From: Clytia hemisphaerica
Taxonomy: Eukaryota; Cnidaria; Hydrozoa; Leptothecata; Clytiidae
Assembly (NCBI GenBank): GCA_902728285.1
Contig: CACVBU010001154.1
Location: forward strand, 186,001-250,000
Direction of reading: 5' to 3'
DNA length: 64,000 nucleotides
The notes under the pieces were generated by a model. The model had not been told where the DNA came from. It did no database searches and saw only the letters and a list, made by a program, of their open reading frames with translations. The position numbers were made by a program, and so were the translations under genes. Below, one piece after another: positions 35,034-47,465 of this stretch (its first letter is position 1; each line of letters opens with the position of its first letter).

Positions 35034-38000
35034 ATGACAACGACATCAATCCTCGACCCGGCTACATGTGGCTTTGTGAAAGTCGTGTCTTTTACGCTAT
35101 TCAAAAACGCAGCCGTCGATGAACGCAAATATGACAGGTTATTTATTAAATATTCGTTTTTTTCTAATTTTTGTTGATGCAAATTTCAATTTTTTTACTA
35201 ATTTCAGGTTCTAAAATTATACACACTCTTTTTCAGTTTTGATTGCATATTTTTTTGGTTGTTCTATTCTAGGTTTAACGTGATATTCAAGTCAATCAGA
35301 GGTATAGGAGAGCTTGATTACGGTGTATTTTCCAGAAACTTTGTAAAGATCAAAGATCAGATACACAAATTGAGAAACAATGCTGCAGACAAAGAAAGTG
35401 TTTTAACAGTCTTCAGTGAAGAAAATTGGTTAGCCTTGACTGATAGTGAACAGAAAGCCCATTGTATGTTTGACTGTTTTGGGTGTACAACTAATGATGA
35501 GCTTCGTGTAGTTTTGGCACGTTTAGTAAACAGGAAAGACCTTGTCGCAGTTAAAAAAGCTGAGCGTATCGGACTATTTCGAATAACCGAACAAGCTATC
35601 GAACAAGAAAGGCCGCAAAAGAAGAAGAGAAAGGAGAGAAAGGAGAGAAAGGTGAAAGTAACAAAAGCAGAAAGAGAGAAAATCGTAAAGGAAGCAAAAG
35701 AGGACATTGAAAGACAGGATGCGGAAACGAGCGTAATCAGGTAGCGATTGAAATCTGACATACAGTAGTTCATTTGAAAATTAGTCGAATCAAACAAACA
35801 ATCAGATCTATTTTTAATGCGTAAAATTTATCTAATCAAGACTAGATTCGAGTGTACAAGTTGAGAAAGCTTAAAGCTATGGATGATCCCTATTTCAATT
35901 TGATATGTTAAATATTATTTCAGGAGTTTAGGTGGTATCACATCAAGGCGTAAGAGAGAGGAGTTACGTAAACTAAAATCCTTGGAACCAATTGAAAAAG
36001 CTATTGAAAGAACTAAAGAAGTGCGGAAGAAAATTGAAAGCGGAGAAAAACAACCACATAAACCTTTCGGAAATTTGGATAATTATAATTGGGACCGTGA
36101 AAACTGCATTGCGCAGGTTTGTAGGAGTATTTTTTTGCGTTTTACTTTTGTTCGTATTTTAGTAAATAAAATCAAAGTATTAATACATCGAAGCACCTTT
36201 TTCATATTCGAATTCGAATAACAAAAGTGCCATGGGCTTAATTTTTCGAATTTCGACAATTAAGCCCATGATAGCATTTTACTTTCTTTGCTTAACAGGC
36301 CCTTAATATTAGATAGGTGCCGTGTGTTTAAATTGATCGAATTTCGAAATTTTGTAAACGTTACAGTCTTTCGTTTGTATTTAGGTGAATTCTTTACCTG
36401 ACCAGACGTCTCCTAATTACGCAGAGCTGGCCCGCAAATATAATCTGAAGCATAAAAATGGTATGTTATAATGGAATCTTTGCCACTCTGAAACTTGTTA
36501 AAGGAACTATTTAAATCATGTCCAACCTTAAAACTTAGTAGACTTATATACTATATATTGTTCGTTACAGGTAATACCCCAGGTAACGATGGCCAGATAA
36601 TGAAAGCACTTCTAAAGAAAAACGACGTAAATTTGGAGAGGTTCGAGACTGAGCCGAAGAGTGAAAACTTCCGTCGAGCAAAGCGAAGGTTCTTATCACT
36701 TTGTCATTCGATTATCATTAAACTTCAAATAATACATTTTTATTTAGGCTTGATTTGCGCACCTTTGTTGAGTTTTTTATTAGGGTAGAATTGACCTTGT
36801 CTTTCCGAAGCCAAAACCTTGTTTAATGCTTTGCTGTATTATTTGTTAAAAGAACCTTGGATACAAACGTGCCAGTACCAATGGAAATGACGGATAAAAA
36901 GCTTATGGAAGAATTGAGGAAGGACGTAGAGAAGGTATCTTTCATTGAATTGAGTTGCCTATCAATATTGGATTCACTATTTCAATGATAAATTAAACTT
37001 TAAAAAATACTTAAAAATGAAAATCAAAGAATCTCAACTATAAATTTCAGGGTAAATATACGTTTGGTGAATTGATTGTCCCTCAAGAGTACGAAAAACT
37101 AGTCCTGAACGGCACAGACGTGACTGTGAAAACCTTCACAACATCAGGTAATAATTTCAATAATACCCGTATCCAGTCCCTTAGCTCGTTTTTTGATGAT
37201 TCTCACGAAAGGTTTGATTGACGTCCGCCATCAATGAAATAAAAAAGTGGTATTAGATAGATGGATAGATTGGATTTCTAATAAATTTTGGAACTGTTTT
37301 TTTTTTTTTTTGCTTACAGGCCGGAAATTTACAATCCAACAGGTTCGTGAAAAGCTGGCAAGGAAGACGGCTCAGTTCATGAGATTACACGACTGTGAGT
37401 TTTACAACACTGTAACAAGAGAACAACTTGAAATTGAATTCGATCGGATGGGAGAAGAATTTGACCGGTCAAAAACCATAGAGGAATCATCGGCCCTACT
37501 TAAGTCTTTACAGAGACAAAGATTCCTGGATTGTTGGCACGATGGTTCAACAATATCCAATGCATCACACTTACTGATCATGTTCAGTATTGTTTACGAT
37601 GCATAAAGACATCATCGAACTTTCAACAAAACCCTTAAAACATGATGGCAAGGAGATCCGGGACATAATGAGATTTTTTAAAGGTAGGTAACTTATCTGG
37701 CTAAATCAATTCCCACTGAAATATTTTATATCTCAGCACTACATTTTCGGCATAGAAAACCATTTTTTTTTCTTGCGATAAAAAATTTAACATACATTTT
37801 TACTACTAGGTGACGCTCCAGCCTGTCAGCTTGAGGCAGGAAATCAGAAAGGTGGCGATTTTTTTTGCTGGGCCTGTGATGTCGACGCAAAGAGAATGAG
37901 CGATACAGCTTACGTGAAATATTGTCCTCAGAAAACTCTTGCCTCCACAATTGAAAGATTAAAGTTAACAACGTATGTACTCTTTTTTATCTCTACTATC

Positions 38001-41000
38001 TATGATTTTGTGAGAAAAAAATTCCAGTTTTTATCATTAAAAACCAATTATTATATATTCAAAGCTGGCATACTATGTTCTTTTTAAGATATGGTGAACA
38101 ATGCGCACTTAAAGGATCGACTAGTTTGCTAGATGGAATAGCTAAAATTGAAATCACCGAGGAGCTACGATTACGAGGAGAAAAATATTATGGTAGATCT
38201 GAGGATAGAAAAGACCTTTTGGAGAAACTAAGGCAAAAAATCGCTGGGTCAGTTCGACTACCGGCTTTGCTTTTTCATGATCCGCTATTGACTCCAGGTA
38301 AAAAAAGTTCTGATATTCATTTTGAGTTTGGAAATACAATATCTTAATCCCTACACAGCAATGATAAAATTTTAATAATTTAAAATATGAAATTGCCAAG
38401 TCTTCCTTTTGATGTAATAGTTATTCATTGGAAAATAAATTAAAAAAAAAATCTGTTTTAGAGAAATGCCATCTCGAAAACTATGAGATCTTAGCCGTCG
38501 AGCCACTCCATACAACACTTGGACATTTGAAGAACGTGTACGAGTTGCTTCCATTCAATTTGGAGAAACGCGATCGAGCTGTCTTTGAAATAACGAAAGA
38601 TGCATCGTTTTCATTAAAAGAAGCCAAGCGTGGCGTTGATTACAGAAAATCCTTGATCGATTGTACAGTCGCCTTAAGAAATAAGATCAACAACGACGTC
38701 TTTTCAGTGTTGCGAAATTTTTGCGAAATCCAAGGGACATTGTACGCCAAAGAAGCCAAAAGATCACCGATTAGCATTCTACGCTTGTTCAATGTGACAT
38801 TTATGACGAGGATCAAGTCAAAACAACATCTCGATCCATCCAAGAAGAAAAAGATGACCAGCAGGAGGATGGAGGGTCAGTATTTCCACGCTATGATGGA
38901 CCACGCGGCGAACCAACAGCGCATCATGCCATTGGCTTCAGCAAACACGGAGGATGAAGAGAGGGCTTTCAACTTTCTAAAAGTTGTTGCAAAACATGCG
39001 ACGAACCATCATCCGGACAACGTGATCCAAACGTGTTTCGTCAGGTTGCAAGTCCACAGAGAGTATGTTGAGAAAACAAGCTACAATAAAGAATGTGAAA
39101 GTATGAAAATCGTGCAAAAGAACCTCGACAAGCTCCCAGCCGTTGTGGACACACTAGTCCCTTTCCAAATCTTGGAAACGAAGCCCTTCGAATGGCAAGC
39201 CCATCTGGAGACTATTGCTGACTTTTTGAGCGTTCCTGGCGTTTGGGAAGAAGTCACCCAGGGAATCTTATTCCACGACGTTACAGGCAAATTTCAAAAA
39301 GTATTATAGAACTTTCAAGAATTATCTTTTGTTGTTATAAATTAGCTTTTTTTTCAAAGGATTTCTAAGGACATTCTCATCTCCCCTGGATTATTCTGTT
39401 AAAGATTTTTGAGTCCTCTAAGGCTTTTCCAGCTCCAGACCTAAATTTTGACTCTCGATTCTAGTTATATTTTATCCTTCCTCTCTATTCACTAAGGCTC
39501 TACACCACTTCAGAACATGGACTTATGAAAGAGAAATGAGTTATGTTGCAAATTGTTGGAAAAGCCTGGACCCTAAAGTGATTCCCGCATTCGTTATAAA
39601 AGATGTGGAAGGGAAAAGAACCATACTCGATTCACTCAACCATAAAAACCCATTCAAAGCGAAGGTATATTCAAATTAAAATCACGTTTGAAAATAACTA
39701 TAGAAACCAAGGCAACTACTTATCTGGTCGGATTGTTTATGTCACTAGAACATGCTTTTAGAAAAAGTTATTCATATCAAACAAGAATAAGAAGGCTACC
39801 TACCAAAATTTTCTTTGTATTATAGAGCCGGTCACTCAACCAAACGCCATTGCTTGAAGACATGAATGTTGATTTAGAAAATAGCTTGGGAACTCCAGTT
39901 ACGCCAATTGGTAACCTAAAAATCAATGGTAAATATATACGGTCAATATTATAACAAATAAATGACGAGCCTTAAAATTATTGTACGGCTACGGTTTTAC
40001 AAGTGACTATACATTGTACTTAAAAATTGTTCTATACAGATTGTTCATCCATAAGCCTTGAAACACCGGAAGACGAAATACTGGCTACACCCCTCATGAA
40101 AACCCCTTCTAAGAGAAGATCTCAAGAATCAGGTATTTGTTTATTATAGTAGATTAATAAAATTACTAATTTAAAATAATTGTTTTGGGCTCAGGTTAAT
40201 GCAGGTTAATGCGTAAAACAAATCTACGTAAAATTTATTAAATTTTCTCAAAGTCTCAAATTTATTTTAAAACTCTAAATGTAGGTGCAGCATCACCAAT
40301 GACAACAATTATGAGCATCCCTTCAGAAAAGCGCACTAGATGTATGTATACTAACCAATACTCTATGACATGTCAACACATACTATATCCACAATAGAAC
40401 AAAGGCACAGCTGCTTTTGCAAGCACCAAGAATCAGAAACCAATTCTAAAAAACTGTTTTATAGTGTTTCATAAAATTGACCATTGACCATTCATTTAAA
40501 CGTAAATGTAATTTATTAAATCATGTAATTTGGTTTTCAATTTTCAGACTCATCCAGCACACTGACATCAATAACAAATATCTCTCATCAGTCTTCAAGC
40601 AAAGGTAGCATTTTTTATATTTATTCAATTTCATCAAATGTTAATAAAATGAACAAAATTAAAATACTCTTTTTCAACCTACCTTTGATTACCTTTGATG
40701 TGTTTCAGCAAATTCTCTGCTCACTCAACCCGTGGGGTCCGGTGTTTGACCATTTCAACAATTGAATTCGAGTCAGCCATCCTGTAAGGGAGAAAGGCAG
40801 AAACGCTACAGAAAAGAAGAATATTTATTGTAAACGATGAGGCTAAAAACTTTGGTTTGCTTTTAGATATTCCACCACCTGTTGCAATGTCAACACCCAT
40901 AGTAAAAAATGACAATGGAAAACCTGAAAAAGGTAGGCATATACACACTATCTTTTCTGTAAATTGATATATCCTCATGTCATTGTTTGAGAAGAGCCAC

Positions 41001-41460
41001 ATAAGAATAACAGCATAAAAAACTAACAGCTTATAAGATTGGACAAGATTGGGTTTGTGATTAATCAAACTATCAAACCATGCTTTTCATTTTTCTTTTA
41101 GCACGAAGGGATGTAAAAACTAGCTTCAGAAAGGTAGAAACAAAAACGTCAATCATTTTGAAAAAAATTCTTATTGGTGAAGATTTGTTAATTGACCAAT
41201 ATTGTAAAGAGAGGTTCCTCTATAAAGCATCGAATGGGAAAATGGATGACAAAACATTGTTCAAACTTTCGGCTCAGTTGGAAGTCAAGCTAACAGGGGA
41301 ATATGAAAAAGTTATTTCAAAGTTTAATGAACTTCAAAATGTGGCGTTTAAAGAAACCTCGTCGATAATATGCACGAGACCAAAAGATGATGGATCTTAT
41401 CAAGAAGTACTTTCAAAGTTATCTTTATTTGAAAAATTACGTGCACAATTCAAGTTTTAA
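35034..41460 (+). CDS. Large multi-exon transposase-like protein, about 1,200 residues
   Basis: Exons: 35034-35137, 35273-35740, 35924-36116, 36385-36460, 36571-36688, 36853-36934, 37051-37147, 37320-37683, 37810-37972, 38089-38297, 38462-39300, 39497-39664, 39826-39928, 40040-40132, 40285-40341, 40548-40604, 40867-40932 and 41102-41460. All are GT-AG with matching phases except that exon 8 is one base out near 37600 (TAA at 37604-37606). The order of motifs matches a family of uncharacterised, transposase-like proteins I associate with cnidarians and other invertebrates: FSEENWLALTDSEQKAHCMF, a charged coiled-coil-like K/E/R block, NYAELARKYNLKH, a GELIVPQEYEKLVL segment, CWHDGSTISN, MRFFKGDAPACQLE followed by CWACD, and EPLHTTLGHLKN. 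I infer that the Asp of WHDGS, the Asp of KGDAPACQ and the Glu of EPLH could be a DDE-type triad. The C-terminal part is Ser/Thr/Pro-rich, encoded by tiny exons, before a conserved-looking last exon. No terminal repeats were found, so it may be a host gene derived from a transposon. The frameshift could be real or an assembly error. Confidence 0.7.
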
Positions 41461-41647
41461 TTTTTTTAAATATTATTCTAATACTTTTCATACCAATTTT
41501 AATAATGCGTATTCTTGCGTACAGGGGGAGGGGAGGGGTCAAAGGAAAATGTACGTACCCAGAGAAAAATTTTTCATAGCCTTTTTTGCTTGTTTTTTGT
41601 CGACTTTTACGCTACTTATACGCATCAGAGAAATGAAAAAGTGTCTT

Positions 41648-41678
41648 AATAAACATTGAGTTTCATGTATGAAATAAA
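41648..41678 (+). terminator. Polyadenylation signals after the transposase-like gene
   Basis: AATAAA occurs at 41648-41653 and again at 41673-41678, about 190-220 bases after the stop codon at 41460. The position suits the 3' UTR of that gene. Confidence 0.5.
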
Positions 41679-42452
41679 GATCCAAAACAAACGATTTGAA
41701 TTAAAAATCAACTGAGGGGTGAATGAAAAAGTACGTACTTACCAGGAGGGGGTATAGGCCATTTGCGTACAGGGGTAGGGGGTATTCCATTTTCGACATT
41801 TTAGTGTGTACGTACTATGTGGATGTAGTACAGTAGGAGAAATTATTAATTACTTTTGTTTTATGATATTTTAATGTGCATATAATATTCTTATTAATTT
41901 CGTAATATATTACTACTAGTAGCTAGAATTCTATTATATATAATGATTAAAAAATTAATTTATCTTAAATATAACCTTCCAAATACAAGATTTTATTAAT
42001 GTTATTACAAGAATATTACTAGAGAAATTCAATGGCCTTAAAATTCCCACGATCTAAAACACAACTTTTTCTTCTTTTTCAAGGAAACAGTGACTGGTTA
42101 TTGATTTAAAAGGTTTTTATTAACACGGAATTTCAATTCCTGTTAATAAAAATACTAGTAATGTTTGTGTAATAAAGTAAATAGTGTATTCTTAGGTTTT
42201 ATATAATACTTTATTTTACCATAAAGGTAGCTTTCAGTATGTGCTCAATCTAACTGGTTCAGTCCATGAAAGGGATTAATTTATTATGCTTGTGATATAA
42301 TATCTTCATTATTTAATTGTTCCATATACATCAGTTATTTTCTATCAACTTTTTTAAATCAGAGAGAAAGTATTTTCATAACTGAATTTACTTAAAAATG
42401 TAAATTTTTTTGTCCTTGATTAGCTATCGTAATAGATTTTTAAAATTGATTT
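41679..42452. other. AT-rich gene-free stretch
   Basis: A GTACGTACT-like word and GCGTACAGGGGTAGGGGGTA repeat loosely between 41515 and 41815. The rest is AT-rich with no open frame of interest. Confidence 0.35.
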
Positions 42453-42891
42453 AAACCAGACGTCCGCGCTCGATAGGATCGATCATCAGAACGGCTCGAT
42501 GACGGATCGATATGTGATCGATGGATTACTTAACGATCCGGATAGGAGATCGATAGAGGATCAATACTCAAGATTTTTTTAAGCTTATGATTAGTTATCG
42601 ATTATTTATCGATCTATCGTTGATCTTTTATCGATCTTATCAACCCTATCGACTCGTACTCGATTTACGATTGATAACAAATCGATTAACGATCGATGAC
42701 GAATCGATATACTCGCTTTGAAATACTAGCTCGATAATGGATCAACGAAGGATCGATGATACTCAAGACTTTTTAATGGCTGAATCTTCCATCGATCTCC
42801 TATCCGGATCGTTAAGTAATCCATCGATCACATATCGATCCGTCATCGAGCTGTTCCGATGATCGATCCTATCGAGCGCGACGTCTGGTTT
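42453..42891. mobile_element. ATCGAT-rich foldback element, 439 bp
   Basis: The first about 105 bases (AAACCAGACGTCCGCGCTCG onward) are mirrored by the last about 105 bases (CGAGCGCGACGTCTGGTTT). Identity is very high, including the matched CTTAACGATCCGGATAGGAG block. The whole element, arms and centre, is crowded with ATCGAT and GATCGA words. It has no open frame. The flanks read TTTAAACC and GGTTTAAA, so the target duplication may be TTA/TAA-like but is not resolved. Confidence 0.85.
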
Positions 42892-43939
42892 AAAAGCTGA
42901 TCATCATTACATTAATCGATTAATATCGATTTAAATTGATTACGGCCGTCTGGTTGGCTGAGTTTCAGATAAGGTGTATTCTAATTCTGATCTTCTATTT
43001 CCAGACTTTCCCACTCGATACAATTGATATTTCCAATCAGTCCAATCGATGGATTTGATATCAGTTGATTATATTCTGGTTATCGATCGAAATCGATTAG
43101 TCATCGAGTGGAAAAATTTATTGATTGTATCGAGTAGGAGAGTCTTGAATAAGATCTCCAGGTCTCAAGGCTGCCCTCAAAATCACACAGTTTTTCCACC
43201 ACCAAAGAACTGCCTAAAGCTATCAATATGAAGACGAAAAAAAGGTCAAACTTAATTATCATTTAGATTCCACCCAGTTAGAAACAGGTATCTGAAGGCT
43301 AAGTGAGACCCAATTGATGATCAACCCAATAATAAACCTCACATTGTTTCTTTGATATCCCTCTAGTAAAGATCATCATAGTCAGATTATTCATATTGAG
43401 AGAATTTATAAACATACCTTGTAGACATCTTCTTCTTTCCTGACAAAACTTCTCGATTTTCTGAAATGAGCGGTCCAACGTTTCGTGCATCAATTATTTT
43501 ACTGACAAGTTTAAAATTCTCGATCTACAAACGCCTTATCAGGCAAAAATTGCGCTCATATCGCATATAATCGAGTCAAGTTAAACCCGGGGCGAAAATA
43601 TCATTTATTGAAACCCGTGGTAATGCCAAAGACACTTTTTTCCCGCTCATTGATTTCCTCGAGCGTTATCAATAGCAGGTGTCAATACATATTATAAACA
43701 CACTGCGAAAATTTTATGAGAAAATTATTAAATCTAATCAAAAGTTATAAAAAAATTTCCTTCAGGGAAAACGCGCGAAGGGTTAAGCAAATTTTGTGAC
43801 ACACTCTCTTTATTAACACGAGACTTTCCCAAAGGTATTTTTTTTTTTTCAAAGGTTTTTTTCTAGTTCTCACTTTTATGAATAATTTCATTTTAGTGAA
43901 AAGTAAAATTGCATGAAAAGATTAAAAAGACTTTTGATC
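42892..43939. other. Spacer with a second, weaker CGAT-rich inverted repeat
   Basis: CTTTCCCACTCGATACAATT at about 43008 is roughly opposed by ATTGTATCGAGTAGGAGAG at about 43124, with ATCGAT words between. The remainder is non-coding. A T run at about 43837-43848 precedes the decarboxylase-like pseudogene. Confidence 0.45.
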
Positions 43940-45343
43940 ATGTCTACCAATGGGAGAGGAAAGATGGCAAGAAATCAAATATCAGCCACAAAATCAGAAA
44001 AATTTCCATCAATGGATAGACCAAAAGTTACGAAAATTGAAACAAACTTACCAAAAAAGTTTCGACGTAATGAAAAAGTATTTTCCAGTTGAGAAGACTA
44101 TGGCAGAAAGTATGGAAAAGATGACAGATGATGATATCAAAGACGCAGCAAAAGAATGTGGTTTCCATCCATCAATTACTGAACTTCTAGTAGCAATTCA
44201 AACGGATCCAATCATACACATGCTTTTCATCACATGTATGAAGAACAAACAGTTCATCTACCACCAGGAAAACTGTGCATCAAGTCCTGGCAAGAGGCAT
44301 TAATTGTGATCAACACGAATGTATAAATGAATTTGATCATGAAAATCCAATCACTGCACCACTGTATTGTATTTTCAGTAGCCCAATAGCAACGCCAGTT
44401 GGAAATTGAATGCTTTGATGAAGGAAATTTTGATTGAATGGGTTAAGTACTTAACAAGCAAATCTTCTTGTTACGTATTAACTGATGCACCTAAAGGTTG
44501 GTTCAGCATTGAAGCCCTAGAAGCCATGCCAAATTTCAAAAAACATATGTCTGCGATCCATCAAAGCCTTTTTGGGGTTTCACTTCTTGGGACGATTTTT
44601 TTGTTCGCAAGTTTAAAGATGGAGCAAGATCAGTGAATGATGAAGAAGATGATTGCATAATTGTTAATCCATGTGAAGCAATCCCTTACAAAGTTACATG
44701 GAACGTCAAAAAGTATGATCAATTTTGGATAAAGGAACAAAATTAGTCTATGGAGTTCGTCTTGGACAAGAACCCATTGGCGGCTGCTTTTAATGGGGGA
44801 ACAATTTATCAAGGCTTATTATGCGCTACCAATTGTCATAGATTTCATAACCCTGTTAATGGCATTATCCACTATCTCGATTTGGTTGAAGGAAGTTATT
44901 TTTCACAACCGTACATAGAAGGTGGATATCCAATCTTGAGAAACGTACTACCATACTTAGCGCATGTCGCAACAAGAGGAATCGTTTACATCAAAGCCGA
45001 CAATCCAAATATTGGTTTGATTGCGTTTATAGCAGTTAGAATGACTGAAGTATCAACATTTGAAATGGCAGTAAAAGTTGGAGATCACGTGCACAAGGGT
45101 CACGAAAATGGAATGTTTCATTATGGAGGATCGAACTTCCTGTTGGTTTTTAGAGGGGAAGTTAAAATCAAATTTGATGACCAATTATTGCAAGGCTTAA
45201 ATTCTGGTAACATCAAATTGAATAAACGAATAGGTCATGTTCTTGCACCTGAAATAAAAGAACAAGAAAGGCGCCTAATGAAGAAAAACTTTCTTATCTT
45301 TATATTCATTTTTATGAATTTTTATCCCATCATTTATTGTTAA
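43940..45343 (+). pseudogene. Phosphatidylserine decarboxylase-family (PsiD-like) gene, intronless and frameshifted
   Basis: Successive frames carry segments of the long, cytosolic-type PSD family (proteins annotated as phosphatidylserine decarboxylase-related or L-tryptophan decarboxylase PsiD-like, mostly fungal and bacterial). The N-terminal PSDC-like part reads VEKTMAESMEKM, ITELLVAIQTDPIIHMLF and, in the next frames, WVKYLTSKSSCYVLTDAPKGW. The catalytic part (44750 on) reads FNGGTIYQGLL, HVATRGIVYIKADNPNIGLI and GMFHYGGSNFLLVF. The Ser of GGS (codon 45131-45133) is where the pyruvoyl group would form. At least four frame changes (near 43950, 44240-44400, 44600-44635 and 44750-44800) and stops break it. 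No introns are needed across 1.4 kb, unlike its neighbours, so a retrocopy or a horizontally acquired gene are both possible. The enzyme class would decarboxylate phosphatidylserine or an aromatic amino acid. Confidence 0.8.
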
Positions 45344-45599
45344 TGCAATTTATTAATTTCGCATAGCGAAAGTATTACGATAGTCTTTCTATGTATCGAG
45401 AAAATTTTTAGGGCGCAAATTATGGCGTGTGCGTTTGACTGCGGGCGTACTACGGCCAATATTCTAAAGGTGGACTCACTCACAAAGATAAAAAGCGATA
45501 AAAAACAGGGCCTTTCTTAATAAATAAAATAAGCTAGTGCAAGAAGTGTAACCAACCCTTTGTAAACATCCATCGTGAGAACTTTTTAATGACTGCTTC
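45344..45599. other. Short spacer
   Basis: No feature recognised between the decarboxylase-like pseudogene and the GAAACAGAT repeat region. Confidence 0.4.
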
Positions 45600-46145
45600 A
45601 GAAGCAGCCAACGAGCCCATTTCCCCGAAATATCTGTTTCCCTTTTCCAGGAGAGAGCTTTTTTTGAAAAATGTGGAAACAGATCCGATTTTCTAGGAGA
45701 GACCATTTTCTTAAAACTATCTGTTTCCCCGCTCCAGCTGATGACGTCATCAGAGAGAAACAGATCAATATTTCTAGGAGATGACATATAATAAATGGGA
45801 AACAGATATCTGTTTCCAAAAAGATGATATTGCATTGGAAACAGATTGAACTTTCGGTGGGAAAACAGATATCAATCACAAAAAGCAAGGGAAACAGATG
45901 AAAATTTCCAGGAGAGGGAAACAGATATCCTATTTCTTATAAGCTGGGAGAACAGATCAAAATTTTGATTCTGAAAACTGTGGAAACAGACCAAATTTTC
46001 TAGGGAAGATACTTTGAGATTAAAAATTTAGGTTTTGAGGAGAAACAGATCTTAATTTCTAGGAATAAGATTTTTGAAACTTTTGACCAACAGATCAAAT
46101 TTTCCAGGAAGGCTATGCCTGGGAAACAGATGTTTAAAAAAAGGT
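45600..46145. repeat. Degenerate GAAACAGAT repeat region
   Basis: GGGAAACAGAT(A/C), often followed by AAAATTTC(T/C)AGGAGA, recurs about every 35-60 bases. It appears inverted (ATCTGTTTCC) in the left third and direct in the remainder. Two overlapping minus-strand frames of about 100 codons across it are by-products. Confidence 0.75.
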
Positions 46146-47195
46146 CCTCGTTGGATGCTTTCGCTGCTTGATTGCACATGCTTTTGAAACTGCTGCTGCT
46201 GTATAAATTTTTATCATGTTTTCTGGTCTTTTTGAGAGTGTTTAAAGAGGTTTAATATTCGTTTACTACTAAGTATTTTATATTTGTGTAGTTAGTGAAT
46301 GCACCAATAAATTGATCATGGTCAGTAAGTAGTACAAAAAGAGTTAATTTTCCACAGCAACATTATTATACCCTTTCTTCTCTTCTTCACTAAAACTACA
46401 AACAGCACAGGTATGATCTTTTTTTCCTTTTTTCACCAGATAGTTATGTGTTAATAGTGAATCCAGTTGTGACAAACAGTCAGTTTTAGCAAGTATTTCT
46501 TAGACATCATGTCAATTGAAATTCAGCAATCATTTTTGTATATAATCGAAACGACCCTGCCTAGACACTGCCGTACATTGGGATATACAGCAGATTTCAA
46601 ATTAACCTATTTTCACCGCCGTACAAAGGACATTTAGATCCAGCCCCATCGTACACCACCACACAATGTCCCTCGTTAATGATGACAGTTTTTTATCCGA
46701 TGAAGTTTGATTGGTGTTCGATGAGTTTGGTTAGTAAAAGTTCCAGCTTTTCCTCCTCGATGGGATGATAGATAATTGGCTCGCTCTTTAAGCTTTAGCG
46801 TGGGCGTCTGCTAATAAGCCATCGGAATGTAAAAAGAATGGACAACAAGGTAATAAATCAAACTAATCGAGCTTCAATCAAACTTCACCCATCTTGATAC
46901 ACCTTTTGCTAATTAGGATTTTCATTTTGAATCATGGTACCGTTGTTTGTATAAGATTCCCATTTCTGCACTAAGATTCTTGTTACTTTTCTGGAATCTT
47001 TCTCCTATATATTTTTCACGGGATAAACGACAAGAGATTGGGGAGGGTTTGTTTAATGGGATGCAGTTTAAAGCAGTTATAAAGGAATCAAAGTTTAATC
47101 TCAAAAAGTATTATTTCTTTAAAGCTTAAAGTTGGCTAGTTTTTACCCTGCCATTTTCTAGTCCAGAAGCTGGAGCTCAACTACTCTACTGCTTT
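46146..47195. other. Gene-free stretch
   Basis: I see short open frames only (opposing 60-codon frames near 46922-47129) and no recognisable protein, RNA gene or element ends. Confidence 0.35.
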
Positions 47196-47465
47196 TTGCT
47201 ATTAATGGGCTCTTCCAGAAAATGTCCGTACATGGGACTGGAGGATATATATCCGGAGGGGGGAGGTAGTGAAAACCTTTTTGAAAGATCTACAAAATTT
47301 GCCTTGTCCTGGGGGGGGGTAAACTTGCTCTCAAAGGGGTCAACTGATGCTTGTCCGGGGCAGGGGGTTAGACCTGCTGTCCGGGGGATCAAAAGTCACA
47401 ATGTCCAGGGGGGGGGGGTAAATTTCCAAAAAATTTTATATCCTTCGTCCCCCCCCCCTCATATT
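47196..47465. repeat. G-run-rich degenerate repeat
   Basis: GTCC(T/G)GGGG-type words with long G runs recur every 30-50 bases (about 47308, 47353, 47380 and 47405), ending in a C run near 47450. A 123-codon plus-strand frame crosses it but its composition follows the repeat. Confidence 0.55.

Noticed and set aside
35357-35797. 146-codon minus-strand frame
   Set aside because: It is the antisense shadow of exon 2 of the transposase-like gene, whose plus-strand frame has splice sites and recognisable motifs.
40709-40735. An additional exon of the transposase-like gene after TGTTTCAG
   Set aside because: The phase fits for a few codons, but the only downstream donor (GGGTCC) is poor and the frame soon meets TGA.
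45476-45888. Two minus-strand frames of 96-119 codons
   Set aside because: They follow the degenerate GAAACAGAT repeat, not a conserved protein.
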